Below the pieces are notes generated by a model. That model was not told where the DNA came from and did no database searches. It was given only the letters and a program-made list of their open reading frames with translations. A stretch of DNA of 64,000 nucleotides from Dromiciops gliroides (Eukaryota > Chordata > Mammalia > Microbiotheria > Microbiotheriidae), in NCBI RefSeq assembly GCF_019393635.1, contig NC_057861.1, positions 174,266,077 through 174,330,076 of the forward strand. Reading direction: 5' to 3'. How positions within the stretch are numbered: the stretch's first letter is position 1; every line of letters begins with the position of its first letter. Made by a program: the position numbers and the translations under genes. Below, piece after piece: positions 20,230 to 30,954 of the stretch.

Positions 20230-20355
20230 AATCTGGGATCAAAGATTTAGAATTGGAAGGGACCTCAAAGGTCATTAAGCCCAATCCCTTCCTTTGACAT
20301 ATGAAGAAACTGAGACCCAGGATGGCTAAGTGACATGCCCTAGAAGTCAGTTATT
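20230..20355 (-). mobile_element. MIR/THER-type fragment
   Basis: 'agaattggaagggacctcaa', 'aggtcattaagcccaatccc', 'gaagaaactgagacccagga', 'taagtgacatgccc'. Confidence 0.7.
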
Positions 20356-20364
20356 TGCAAGATG

Positions 20365-20640
20365 ATGGTGATGATAATAGCTAACATTTGTATAGTCTTT
20401 ACCATGTGCCAGGCACTGTGATAAGTGCTTTATAATTATCTCCTGTGAGCCTCACAACAAACCTGGGAGGTGAGTGCTATTCTTATCTTCATTTTACAGA
20501 TAAGGAAACTGAGGCTATTATAGGTTAAATGACTTGCCCAGGGTAACATAGTTAATAAGTGGCTAATGCAGTATTTGAACTCAGGTCTTTCTGACTCCAG
20601 GCCTGTTGGTCTATCCTCTGTTCCTCTTTCCTAGCTGATT
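20365..20640 (-). mobile_element. MIR-type CORE-SINE, full length
   Basis: Complete reverse-strand order: 'taacatttgtatagtcttta', 'ccatgtgccaggcactgtga', 'attttacagataaggaaact', 'gacttgcccagggtaacata' and 'gaactcaggtctttctgact'. Confidence 0.8.
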
Positions 20641-20804
20641 GGAAACGAAGCCCTCTGAACACAGAGGGAGGCCTCATTGCATTATACCCCACCACTTTAT
20701 TTAAGGAGATTTTTCATATGCTACTCATAAGTGTGAAACAAAGATGTGTCCATTTATCTGAAAATAAAGCATGCTTCAAAGGCAGTTAGTGTTAACCAGA
20801 TGAA

Positions 20805-20985
20805 GGAGATAGTTGTGGTGCAGTGGTCAGAGCACTCTCTTTTTTGCTACTTAGAATGTGAGTGGCCTTAGTAAAGTCATTTTGGCAGAAATAGTAAATG
20901 CTGCCTCATCTGTGACAGGAAGAGGCTGGAAGAAATGCCCTCTAAAGTCCCTTCTAGCTCAAAATTCCGTTGTCTTAGGAGCCTA
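20805..20985 (+). mobile_element. MIR/THER-type CORE-SINE
   Basis: 'ttgtggtgcagtggtcagag', 'agtaaagtcattttggcag' and the THER-like tail 'ctaaagtcccttctagctca', 'aaattccgttgtctta'. Central part shortened. Confidence 0.6.
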
Positions 20986-21390
20986 TGGACTGAGGTTATT
21001 TATATAGGTGAAGTTGGATTTCCAGTGACCCTGATCTCAATATTCAGTGCCCTCGTTCACCTGACTGGTACCCATTGAAGCTTGCACTCTTCAGGTCTTT
21101 TGTCCTTCCTCTCTTCTCATATAAAGCCTCTTCTCAGGAAAGTTTCCAGTGAATTCATTCACAATAGATAATAAAGGACTAATGATGTTAGGATTGTGTC
21201 TTAAAGCTAGTGTGTTCTAAAAAAAAATGCTTGTTAAATAAATAAAGGAATGAATCCATACTAGGAGTATATTCGTTTTTAATCACCATAGGTTTTTATC
21301 ATTCATTAGTAGAGATAATCAAGACATTCTAATGAAACCTTGACAGATGTAAATATCAAAGATGCCTTCTGAGGGGTAATGATTTTTGTT

Positions 21391-21548
21391 TGTTTGTTTT
21401 GTTTTGTTTTTGCAGGGCAATGAGGGTTAAGTGACTTGCCCAAGGTCACACAGCTGGTTAAGTGCCAAGTGTCTGAGACTGGATTTGAACTCAGGTCCTC
21501 CTGAATCCAAGGCCAGTGCTTTATCTACTGCACCACCTAGCTGCCCCC
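21391..21548 (-). mobile_element. tRNA-derived marsupial SINE
   Basis: (TTTG)n/T-rich tail, then 'cagggcaatgagggttaagt', 'cacacagctggttaagtgcc', 'gaactcaggtcctcctgaat', ending 'tagctgccccc'. Flanks 'aatgatttttgtt' and 'aatgatttgtta' are the likely target-site duplication. Confidence 0.95.
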
Positions 21549-21751
21549 AATGATTTGTTAAATAAAGACCAACAAATTAATTACTAGAAGAATTGGGGAT
21601 AGAAACCAGGACTCCTGATTTCCATAAGAAGTCTTAAGCCTAAAGAATGAAGGTCTATTTTTAGAATTACTAATAGGTTTCTACATTATGCATAAAGCCA
21701 ACCCTTTGTGTATGGTTCCTTGTGACACTCAAAATGTCTTCTATTGGGTGG

Positions 21752-21893
21752 GGGAAGCTAGGTGGCACAGTAGATAAAGCACCGGCCATGGATTCAAGAG
21801 GACCTGAGTTAAAATCCAGCCTCAGAGACTTGACACTAGCTGTGTGACCTTGGTCAAGTCACTTAACCCTCATTGCTCAGCCAAAAAAAAAAA
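21752..21893 (+). mobile_element. tRNA-derived marsupial SINE
   Basis: 'gggaagctaggtggcacagt', 'agataaagcaccggccatgg', 'acctgagttaaaatccagcc', 'cttggtcaagtcacttaacc', ending in about 11 A. Part of the 'acttactagct' block is lost. Same subtype as 21391-21548. Confidence 0.94.
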
Positions 21894-21895
21894 GG

Positions 21896-22115
21896 TCCTC
21901 TAACAGTCAATAAGCATTTATTAAGCACCTATTATATACCAGGTTCTGTGCTAAGCATTGGGGATATAATGAGATGCATAAGGCAGTCTTTGCTCTCCAG
22001 GAACTCACAACGTAATGGGGAAGACTACAGATAAATATGTACAAACAAGATACATACAGCATAAATAGGAAATAATTAACATAGGGAAGGCACTAGAATT
22101 AAGAGGGATTGGTTT
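21896..22115 (-). mobile_element. L2 LINE 3' end
   Basis: 'caataagcatttattaagca', 'ggttctgtgctaagcattgg', 'ctctccaggaactcacaacg', 'gggaaggcactagaattaag'. Directly abuts the SINE tail at 21893. Confidence 0.8.
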
Positions 22116-22726
22116 GAATGGCAGATTTTCTATTCATTTCTGTTCTTTACATCAGGAATTCTTTCTTGAATGTTCTCTATTTCATTGTCTGCCCATTTAC
22201 CCCACTATATGATTGCACTCAGTTTTTCTGGGTAGGTTATTCTTGGTTATAATCTTAGCTCCATTGGCTTCCAGAATATAATATTCCACATCCTCCTTTT
22301 CTTTTTGCAACAACTGCTAAATCTTGTGTGACTGACTATAGCTACAAGGTATTTGGATTGTTTCTTTCTGGGTGCTTGCAGTATTTTTTCCTTGACATTT
22401 GAGTTCTGGATTCTATAATATTGCTAAGGATTTTCATTTTAGGATTTCTTTTAGAAGGTGATTAGTAAGTTTTTTCAACTTCTACTTTGCCCTTTGGTTC
22501 TAAAATATAATTTTAAAAAGTATTATGTCTAGGGTCTTTTTTTTATCATGACTTTCAGGTAGTCCAGTGATTCTTAAATTATCTCTCCTTGATCTATTTT
22601 CTAGGTGGGTTGTTTTTCCAATGAGATATTTCACATTTTCTTCTATTTTTAAAATTCTTTTCATTTTGTTTCATTGATTCTTGATGTCTTATGGCATAAT
22701 TACCTTCCATTTGCCCAATCTATTTT

Positions 22727-22867
22727 TTTTTTGCAAGGAAATGAGGGTTAAGTGACTTGCCCAGGGTCACACAGCTAGTAAGTGTCAAGTGTCTGAGGCC
22801 GGATTTGAACTCAGGTCCTCCTGAATCCAGGGCCGGCGCTTTATCCACTGTGCTACCTAGATGCCCC
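22727..22867 (-). mobile_element. tRNA-derived marsupial SINE
   Basis: Short T tail, 'gcaaggaaatgagggttaag', 'gtcacacagctagtaagtgt', 'gaactcaggtcctcctgaat', ending 'ctagatgcccc'. Flanks 'cccaatctatttt' and 'tccaatctaattt' are the target-site duplication, within the L1 ORF1-like relic. Confidence 0.95.
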
Positions 22868-23093
22868 TCCAATCTAATTTTTAAGGAATTATTTTCTTTA
22901 GTGAAGTTTTGTGTCTCTATTTTTCATTTAGCCAATTCTGTTTTTTAAGAAGCTCTTTTTTTTCAGTGAACCTTTGTACCTTCTTTTCCATTTGGCCTAT
23001 TCTGCTTTTTAAGGAGTTCTTTCACAAATTTTTGCATCTCCTTTATCTTTAGGTTAATTCTGGTTTTTAAGGTGTTTTTTGTTGACTAGTTTT

Positions 23094-23113
23094 TGCGTGT
23101 GTGTGTGTGTGTG
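23094..23113. repeat. (GT)n microsatellite
   Basis: Short GT tract inside the L1-like sequence. Confidence 0.85.
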
Positions 23114-24164
23114 TCTCTTTTACCAAGTTGCTAGTTCTCTTTTCTCAATTTTTACTCTACCACATTTATCTCTTTCTTTAACTCTTCCAGGAATTTTTAT
23201 TAGGCTTGGATCCAATTATTAGTTTTATCTGAGGCTTTGTTTGTAGCTGTTTTCACATTGTTATCTTCTTTTAAGTTTATGTCTTGGTCTTTCCTTCCAT
23301 TGTAGTAGCTTTTAAAGGTCAAATTATTCATATTTTTTGTTGTTTGCTTATTTTTCCAGCTTATTTTTTGACTTCAAACTTTATGTTAAAAGTGGGCTCT
23401 GCTCACCTGGGAGTGTGGACACATTGTTCCAAGCTCCAGCCTTTTTTGGACTGCTATTTTCAGAGGTAGTTATAGGGGTCTGCAAGTTTTTGGTGTTTGT
23501 TCTTTTGGTCTATGCTCTGGTCTTTACTTAGGAAGGGTCTCTGGTCCCTTGCAGCTACAAGTTCTAGCACTCCTCTCTGTCCTGAAACTGTGAAAAAGAA
23601 CTATATATAAGTAATAGAGTTGTTAATCAGTGTCAGCTATACTCAGTGCCAGCAAAGGGCCTCCTGTAAATTCTTTCTAGCTATTGTCCAACTCCCTTAT
23701 CATCTGTGACCTGAGAGCTATTGAAGCTATTGCTGCTGCTGTGTGTATGTGCTCCAGTCAGGCTCATATCATAGACCTCTCCTGAAGACCTCCTCAGTTT
23801 TTTTTAGGTCAGAAAATTGTCTCACCTTGAATGTTTGTGAGCTCCACTGCTCCAAAATTTTATTTGAGACATTATTTTAAAGTTTTTTGAAGAGGAATTT
23901 GGAGAGAGTTCAACTGGATTGGCTATCGTCTGCCATCTTGCCTCCACCCCGTCTCTGTCTATCTTCCTAAGCTGCCCTGGGCTAGAAAAATGTCTCATTG
24001 TGCCTATTTCTCGGCTTATCAAGCTGGTAATTTTTCATAATTTTCTTTCATAGCTCTCCAATTTTTAAAGACAATACTATAAAACCAATTCTTCATTGGA
24101 GTGCCTTCTCCCTGTTTTTTTCCTATTTGTTTTATGTCTTTTTGTTTTGTTTTGTTTTTACATA

Positions 24165-24298
24165 TTTATTGTCTCTCCATTAGATTGTGAACTCCTGTAG
24201 GGCAGGGGCTACCTTATGCTTCTCTTTGTACTCCCAGGGCTTAGCATAATATCTGGTACATAGTAGGTGTTTAATAAATGCTTATTGACTGGTAGAAG
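24165..24298 (+). mobile_element. L2 LINE 3' end
   Basis: 'ttagattgtgaactcctgta', 'gggcaggggctaccttatg', 'tctggtacatagtaggtgtt' and 'taataaatgcttattgactg'. Confidence 0.85.
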
Positions 24299-24679
24299 TT
24301 GAAAGAATTTGGTCTGGCACCTTTTTGGTTGTCATACTGGAGGCTGTAGAGTAGCTAAGGCAAAAATCTACCTCTCACTCCACCATATTGATTCCAACTT
24401 TCATTTAAGAGGAACTGGGGAAGGCTATCTGTAGAAGCTGGAATCTGACCTACTATTATATGTCTAGCCACCTTTCAAAGCTTACATCAGTTCCTAATTT
24501 CTCCAGAATCAGCTCAAGTCTTTTATGGCTATTCTATTTTTTAATGATCTCCATACTTTGAATATTCTGGGCATTGGTTATCTATCACCTTCATTTATCA
24601 TTCAATTTGTATTGCCTTGTGATGTCTCTTGTGTTTCTATTCAACTCTTGATATGAATTTAACTGTTCACTTGGGAGGT

Positions 24680-24860
24680 ATTGATATTCCTAGATTTGAA
24701 GCCAGTGGACCTGGATTTGAAACCTGGGTTTGTACTTTATTACCTGTATGACCTTGGCTAAGTCACTGCCTCATTTTAGGCTCAAGTTTCTTAGGCTATA
24801 AAATGAAGGGGTTAGACTAGAAGGATTTTGAAGTTTCTTCTAGGTTCCCACATCTCCAAT
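24680..24860 (+). mobile_element. MIR/THER-type CORE-SINE
   Basis: 'gacctggatttgaaacctgg', 'tgtatgaccttggctaagtc', 'actgcctcattttaggct' and tail 'aaaatgaaggggttagacta', 'gaaggattttgaagtttctt'. Confidence 0.75.
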
Positions 24861-25319
24861 TTTCCCAGACAGACTGTAATCTCCCGGAGGGAAGGAATTA
24901 TGTGTAATAAATCTTATAGTCACAATAGCCACAATATGTATTCAGTTGTGCAAATAGTATAGGCACTAGAGTTGTCTCTAGGGAAGAAGAATCTGGAACA
25001 AATCACACTGGCCTTAGTAACCTTTGCTTAAAAGAAGATACCACTGTGGATAAAATCAATTGCATCATCTTGGGTAAGTGATGTAAGCATTGTCTTCCCT
25101 TGTTCTTCTCTACTAAGTCATAATGGACTAAAATCTTCATTGGTTGGATTAAGTCCCCACATCAGAAGATGTGCAGTTGAAATCATAGCTCTATGTTATA
25201 CTGCATAAAATTAGGCTAAAGTGAATAGAAAAGGTAACTTTCAGGGGAACCCAAGGAGTATATTTGGAAGGAGATAGAATAATCTTCCTCTTTGCCTTGC
25301 TCACAGTGGAAAAACTGAT

Positions 25320-25580
25320 GGGGAAGTAGTATGGTTCAGAAGGAGAAACATGGCACTAAGAGCTTGAAGATGTATGTCCAGTCCTGGCGCTACAATTAGT
25401 CAATAAACATTATGACCTACTATGTGCCAGACACTGTGTTAAACTTTGGGGATACAAAGAAAGGTCCCTGCTCTCAAGGAGTACAGCTTAATGAGCAACA
25501 ACTCATTTACCTCTCTGAGCCTCAGTTTCTTCATGTTGAAGAACCAACCCAGCTCTAATAGCCAATGATTCTATGATCCC
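25320..25580 (+). mobile_element. MIR/THER-type SINE with an antisense L2 3' end inside
   Basis: Outer MIR blocks: 'gaaacatggcactaagagc' at 25340-25365; 'cctctctgagcctcagtttc' and 'ccaatgattctatgatccc' at 25510-25580. Between them, 25395-25500 reads 'cctactatgtgccagacact', 'ggggatacaaagaaaggtcc' and 'ctctcaaggagtacagctta', an L2 3' end in the minus orientation. Confidence 0.65.
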
Positions 25581-25589
25581 TGATAGTAT

Positions 25590-26350
25590 TAAACAAACCT
25601 CAGAACCTCAAGTAAAGTATCTTAATGTCAGATTGAAGAATAAACACCTCCTGGTCCCCATGCCACCCTCACCTGCTGTTCCCTGAATCACAGCTTCAAG
25701 ATTGCCCAGAGTGTTATACCGTAGAGATGACTTTGGAAAGAACTCAACAAATATTTGTTGAATGAACAAATGATTGCCAGGATGAACTTTCAAAACCTAG
25801 AGTGAAACTGTGACAGTTTTCTTTAAATAAACACAGTTTTTCATGCCTTTGTAAGGAAGGTATCTGTTGGGATACAGTCCCAGAATCTTGAGGATAATGT
25901 TTCCATGGGGCCTGCCAGGACCAGGAGATTTTCTGGTTGGCTTTGGTGCCAGCACAGACTGAATTGGTTTGATTTGGGATATGACGCAAACCACAAGAGT
26001 GGTATGTAGGGGCAATGGCAGTGGGGGCGACACCATAGCCACACATCTGTTTCTTTGCTGCTTTTTGGTGTTCGATTTATAACAGTCATGTCACAGGCAT
26101 GTTTTTGCCATCCCCTATGCAGCATTAGCTTTTGGAGTATTCACACAGCAGCCCTTTTCAGTCACTGGGAGTTCTTGAAGAAAGCCAAGTCCATGAGCAA
26201 CTCCAATGTATGGTGGAGTTTCTAGGACTGTGGCGCCAACTGTCTTGCTGTCGTATTTGCCCATGTGGTCACAACCAAAAGAATCATTGAAACAGTCACA
26301 ATCTGTTGTGAGTTTGATTGTCCAGACCACTCCTACTTACTTGGCTGGAA
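25590..26350 (-). other. Unassigned block with overlapping minus-strand frames
   Basis: Three overlapping minus-strand frames of 71-100 codons lie at 25744-26330. The upper one (26330-26115) is rich in ordinary residues, e.g. GCDHMGKYDSKTVGATVLET, and stops at 26115. No protein family is recognised, no poly(A) tract or target duplication is seen, and the frames do not connect. It may be an old retrocopy or chance. Confidence 0.25.
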
Positions 26351-26379
26351 GCCTTATGAGAAGTTATTGAACTTCCAAG

Positions 26380-26700
26380 TCATCTTTCCCTAACTCAGGA
26401 GAGAAGAAACAAATTCCACCCTGAAAGCAGAGGTTTTGCCTTGGGGGCTAGAACTGGGAAATGAGTGGAATGTCACATTCTGTGTCACATTTGGCTAATG
26501 CATCTTTATTTTGACCATCATTTCACTAATCTAATTAAGCTGTTTGTTTAACTATGAACTTGAGATCTGAGTAATGTTAACAGCCTGGATCTACTAGATG
26601 GAATTGCCAGGGGGTGGGAACAGGCAAACAGATGAGTTTCTCTTGATATAAGGCCTGGGATGAGAGAAAAATCTGGCCCGCAAAGTGCCCCAAGCCAAGG
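26380..26700. promoter_or_regulatory. Candidate conserved non-coding / enhancer block
   Basis: Non-repetitive AT-leaning sequence with a compact run of motifs near 26530-26590: 'tctaattaagc' (homeodomain TAATTA), 'ctgtttgtttaac' (forkhead-type TGTTTGTTTA), then 'taatgttaacag' (half of an HNF1-like site). No coding frame. Regulatory role is inference. Confidence 0.35.
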
Positions 26701-26799
26701 TTTTGTCTTCTAGAGGCCAAAGGTAGGACACAAATCTATTGTATCTATGGGAGTGGCCTGTGAGAGATAGTAGGAGATCTGTTACATATTCAATTAAGC

Positions 26800-27000
26800 T
26801 AGATTTAAAAAATATTAACTTAGTGTCTTTGATGTGCCAGACACTGTGCTAGGTGCAAAGACAAAAATAATACAGTCTCTGCCCTCAAGGAGTTTATATA
26901 TTACTGGAGGGGTACATTCTCAACACAAATTAGCAGACAGGATCAGGAAAAGCTTCCTGGGGAAAGCAGTTACCGTGCAGCTATTAAATGCAAGGCTGAG
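26800..27000 (-). mobile_element. L2 LINE 3' end
   Basis: 'tttgatgtgccagacactgt', 'gctaggtgcaaagacaaaaa', 'ctctgccctcaaggagttta' and 'aaaagcttcctggggaaagc'. The frame 26834-27031 is derived from it. Confidence 0.75.
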
Positions 27001-27044
27001 GCTGTTAGGAGATCTGACCTATTATCAATGAGTCTTGTCTACTC

Positions 27045-27135
27045 AGTTGTGATCACTTTCTTTTGTCCTCAGTTTCTTCATCTGTCAAATGCTTAAACTG
27101 AATATTGTCTTTCTGTTCCAAATCCTATGAATATG
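27045..27135 (+). mobile_element. MIR/THER tail
   Basis: 'tgtcctcagtttcttcatct', 'gtcaaatgcttaaactgaat' and 'gttccaaatcctatgaa'. Confidence 0.55.
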
Positions 27136-27609
27136 AGCTACTGTCTTTTAGATCACCCTGGACTAGACCCATAGTCAGAACTTCATGTGATGGGTAGGTG
27201 TATGCTTAGAGGTGGGAACAGAGGAATTGCTTCCCTAGGGAAATTTTGAGCATGGCAGGATATAGAGAATCACAGTCACTATGGGGACTGACATGAGATG
27301 TTCTTTCTGGATATGGACAGTCTGGGAGAGTATTTAAAAGCTTCTCAGTTTGGGGCTTTTCATAGTAAAATGCTTTAAATTAGACCATCTCAACCATACA
27401 AAAATTTGGAAGGGTGGAGCCCTAGGCAAAATTGTGAAGTGAATGATGTCTGCTGGGTCTCATATTCATCTGTCTTTTTATGGCTCTCTACCCCCTATGT
27501 CTGCCTTGTCCTCCACATATTCAGATCTCCCCTCCCCCCCTCTACCAAGCTTGTTCTCTCTAGGTATCCCTCTGTAACTCAGATTTTTCTTTATCCTTTA
27601 CTTCCCTTC
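27136..27609. other. Unassigned sequence
   Basis: No gene or clear repeat. Pyrimidine-rich at 27470-27600, the source of a 73-codon chance frame. Confidence 0.35.
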
Positions 27610-27795
27610 AAGCTCATAGGTTCATAGATATAGACTTGGAAGGGAACTCAGTTTGAAACTCTAGTCCAACTGTTTCATTTTACAGAAAAAGACAGAGGCC
27701 AAAGAAAGCTAAGTGACTGCCCATGGTCACATGAATAGTATGTATTAGAGGTAGGATTGGAATCCAGATGCTTTTATTATTGCACCAAACTGTCA
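27610..27795 (-). mobile_element. MIR/THER-type CORE-SINE
   Basis: 'atagacttggaagggaactc', 'agtccaactgtttcatttta', 'gaaagctaagtgactgccca' and 'ggattggaatccagatgct'. Confidence 0.7.
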
Positions 27796-27879
27796 TATTC
27801 CATTTCTTGTTATATTTCATTTTCTCCATTTCCTAGTCTCCCTCCCTGCTAGGAAATTCACTATATGCTAGACAATTGA

Positions 27880-27960
27880 CTCTCCCCTCCCCCTCCTCCT
27901 CCCCCTTCCCATCTCCATCTCCATTTCCATCTCTATATCATCTCTATATCTCTATTTTTA
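27880..27960. repeat. C/T-rich low-complexity tract
   Basis: (CTCC)/(CCATCT) pyrimidine tract with imperfect 'tccat' units. Confidence 0.8.
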
Positions 27961-28024
27961 TGTCTGTATACACACACAGGAAACGCAAACATTATCATTA
28001 TCAACAGTTAACACCTAATTTCAA

Positions 28025-28345
28025 ATTTATATATATATGTGTGTGTGTGTGTGTGTATTTTATATTATAAACATGACATAATTATAATATATAGTAATGT
28101 AATTAATATAAAATTAAATGTAATACAACATAATATTATATAATCATCTATCTATAAAATACTCTTTCTCTACTTTCTGCTTTACTTTCTTCTGATTTTG
28201 CTGGCTAGCTGACATAACTTTTATATGTAAATATAATATATTCTATACAATAGCATATTATGGATAACATATAATAAATTATAGTTCTATAAATGATAAG
28301 TATATAATTATATGAGATATATGTGAGATATATACATACATGCAT
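28025..28345. repeat. AT-rich low-complexity zone with (TA)n(TG)n
   Basis: (TA)n then (TG)n at 28029-28057, followed by about 280 bp of AT-rich DNA dominated by 'ataat', 'tatata' and 'taatat' words. No open frame. Confidence 0.85.
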
Positions 28346-29570
28346 ATATACACACACAGATATATGTAAAATTTGAGCTTAGGTGTTACAATTCATAATG
28401 ACATAATGTTTATATTTCCCAAGTACTCTTCATTTCAACAAGGTCTTCAAAGCCTTACCTCTCAGGAGTGAGTTCTGTGATATTTTTAAGGCCCTAGACC
28501 AAACAAGTATAAGAGAGATATTTTGGAGGCAAAGGACCTTTCAGAATATGTCAAATCATAGCAAATAGATGGTGGCTGCCTACTCTATATTACGTAAGGC
28601 TGGAATTTGGGGGAACTGAGTCAGTTTTTACATTTTACATTTAATATCAAGTTAGTTATAGAAGCAAGATTAAAATTTACAACTATTCCAGCTCAACCCT
28701 GAGAGTAATGAGCTATTCTGTCTTGATGTGACATTGTAACCATCTCTGAATGGAATGTAAGTCTTCTTAGATCCTTCTGGCCCAGTTCTCTAGGTAGATT
28801 GAGTGGCTCCATGTAATACCTACTGAGAAAGTTAACAGGCAAAGGCTTTAAAGACAGTTTGGCGTGACTTGATTCTCATGTATGTGTGTACATAGCCGGG
28901 TCTCAGTTGCAGAGTTGATTTTAGGAAGCTCCTGGGGTGGCATAGTCTATACCACCAGAGGCAAAGGCATAATAGACTTGTTTTCAGTCTAAGGTAGTAC
29001 TGTTGGCTTCTGTTTGCTGATGGATTCCTTGACTTAAGAAAGGAAATCTTCTCACCCAGTCTAGAGACCCCAAAGCAGATTACATGACAATACATGGAAT
29101 TTCAAGAATACTGAAGGAGGGAAAATGCCTTTGTTGTAGCTTTCAGCTCAGAAGACACCCTCTCCCCACATTCCATCTCCTCCCCCTCCTCACTTTACCT
29201 AATATAATCTTCCCACAGAAAGTGGGGACAAAGAAAGATCACTGGGAACAAAGGTCAATAGAGTATGTGTATGTATACATGGACAAACACAAGCAATTAT
29301 TTTTTGTCCTCAAAGATCCTTTGTTGTTGCAAAAAGAGAATACAACATTATCCTGACTGGCAACCAGACTCACAGCTTTGGATATGATCTTTGAATCTGT
29401 GTCAACAAAAATCCCCCAAGTGTATTCCACTATCCACCTTAACCTTATTCTTCAGCCTTTATAAAAATCAAACAAATAAACCAAATAACAAACTTCTACA
29501 AAAACCTATTCATTACTTGCTAATCTGATGTTTGGGGTATCTAGCTCTCTTCTTAGTCAGTCCCAATTCA
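28346..29570. other. Unassigned sequence
   Basis: About 1.2 kb without a repeat I can name. Frames at 28832-29095 (minus) and 29084-29356 (plus) have no protein-like features beyond length. Confidence 0.35.
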
Positions 29571-29574
29571 TGGA

Positions 29575-29952
29575 GTTTCCAATTTAGAATCGAAAAGCCT
29601 TGAAAAGTTATTTAGTCTGACAATTCCATTTTTTTTTAGCTAGGTATTTATTTATTTTTTGTGAGGCAATTGGGGTTAAGTGACTTGCCCAGGGTCACAC
29701 AGCTAGTAAGTGTTAAGTGTCTGAGGTCGGTTTTGAACTCAGGTACTCCTGACTCCAGGGCCAGTGCTCTATCTACTGTGTCACCTAGCTGCCCCTGACA
29801 ATTCCATTTTATAGATAAGGAGGTTAAATCCTAAAGAAGTGAAATTACTTGCCCAAGATCAAACAGGTAGTGACAGAACAAGGGTTTGAACCCCAGTAAT
29901 ACTGGGATATGACCCCAAATCTGGTACTCTTTGCACTGCACCACATTGCCTC
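29575..29952 (-). mobile_element. MIR/THER-type CORE-SINE split by a SINE
   Basis: Left part 29575-29632 ('tatttagtctgacaattcca'). Right part 29796-29952 ('attttatagataaggaggtt', 'aaattacttgcccaagatca', 'gggtttgaaccccagtaata', 'gcaccacattgcctcc'). Confidence 0.75.
29633..29795 (-). mobile_element. tRNA-derived marsupial SINE with perfect TSD
   Basis: T-rich tail containing (TTTA)n, then 'gaggcaattggggttaagtg', 'gtgttaagtgtctgaggtcg', 'gtactcctgactccagggcc', ending 'tagctgcccc'. The 15-bp 'tgacaattccatttt' at 29618-29632 is repeated at 29796-29810. Confidence 0.96.
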
Positions 29953-30044
29953 CTAATTCATTTTTTTATGGCTCTCTTGATTTCCATCAGCGCCCCTTGA
30001 GTGGCACGGAAAATAATATTTTTATAGAAAAGTAGACTAAAATT

Positions 30045-30240
30045 TTATGGAAGGAAAAATTTCCTAACAATTAGAGTTGCCCAACAGTAGAATGGGGTCC
30101 CCCTCAGGAAAGTTTTCAAGCTAAGGCTAGAGGGCTACTTGCTCGGTATATTGTAGATGGACTTCTTATTGAGGTAGATTAAGCTAGATAGCTTCTGAAG
30201 GCCACTCCATCTCTGAGTTTCTGTGGGATTTAAGTATTCT
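30045..30240 (+). mobile_element. L3/CR1-type LINE 3' end
   Basis: 'aaaaatttcctaacaattag', 'agttgcccaacagtagaatg', 'gggctacttgctcggtatat' and 'ccactccatctctgagttt' are the sense 3' UTR of L3/CR1. Confidence 0.75.
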
Positions 30241-30950
30241 TTATCTGTCATTATAGCCACCGTTAATAGCCTTTGCATGTGTAAAGCATGGCAAGAGTCT
30301 CTTAGTCATATATCGGACTTTTTGATTACACGCTATAAGGACAATAAGTAGTGATTTTGTATTACATTAGGGCTCCAAAAACAAATTAGAGAGCACGTCA
30401 AGATTTAGGGGAAGGGGATCATTTTCTTTTTCTTTTTCTACTGTTGTCACTGGCTAGCTGAGATATTAGTGAGCATAAGACCAAAATGCTAAAAATTTAA
30501 ATAGCTATTATGCAATCATGAATTGTCTGAAGTTAGTTGACAACCCTTGAGTGAGGTCCTCTTGTAAGGTACAGAGGTGAGTTGGCTTTGTGAAGGTTTC
30601 ACAGCAAGAAGGACATCTAGTTTTCTAACCAGGTACTCACTTCCCATTATATCACACTGCCTCTCACAAAATTTCATTGCTTTCAATGTTCTCCAGTTAT
30701 ATACACTAGGCTGTCTTCTTGTCAACCTTCATTACCCCACCAGTATTTAAGGGAATGGCTTCATTGAGTAACTTTGAATCTTGCTTGATTTTCCAGGGCT
30801 GTATGTGTTAAAATTACAATGCAAGGTTTGTGGCTCTTGGTTAGGTGATCTTTAAATTTCCTCTTGGTTCTAAGTCCTGTGAACCTTAGAGATCAAGAAT
30901 TCTTACTTTACCTCCATAGATAAAGCCATGTAGTTGAAGTTACTTGGAAT
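30241..30950. other. Unassigned sequence
   Basis: About 700 bp with no repeat or gene recognised. The minus-strand 69-codon frame at 30516-30725 has no known relative. Confidence 0.35.
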
Positions 30951-30954
30951 AAAT

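Larger units (their letters stand above)
22115..23955 (-). mobile_element. L1-type LINE, 5' region (5' UTR and ORF1 start), split by a SINE
   Basis: At 23930-23950 the minus strand reads GGGGTGGAGGCAAGATGGCAG, like the 5' start of marsupial L1 elements. Further in, 22600-23150 is an antisense tract with a recurring theme ('ccatttggcc[ta]attctg.tttttaag', 'tttttaaggaattattttc'), fitting the heptad-repeat coiled coil of an ORF1-like protein. No long frame remains. Alternative: an unrelated LINE or ERV leader. Confidence 0.55.
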
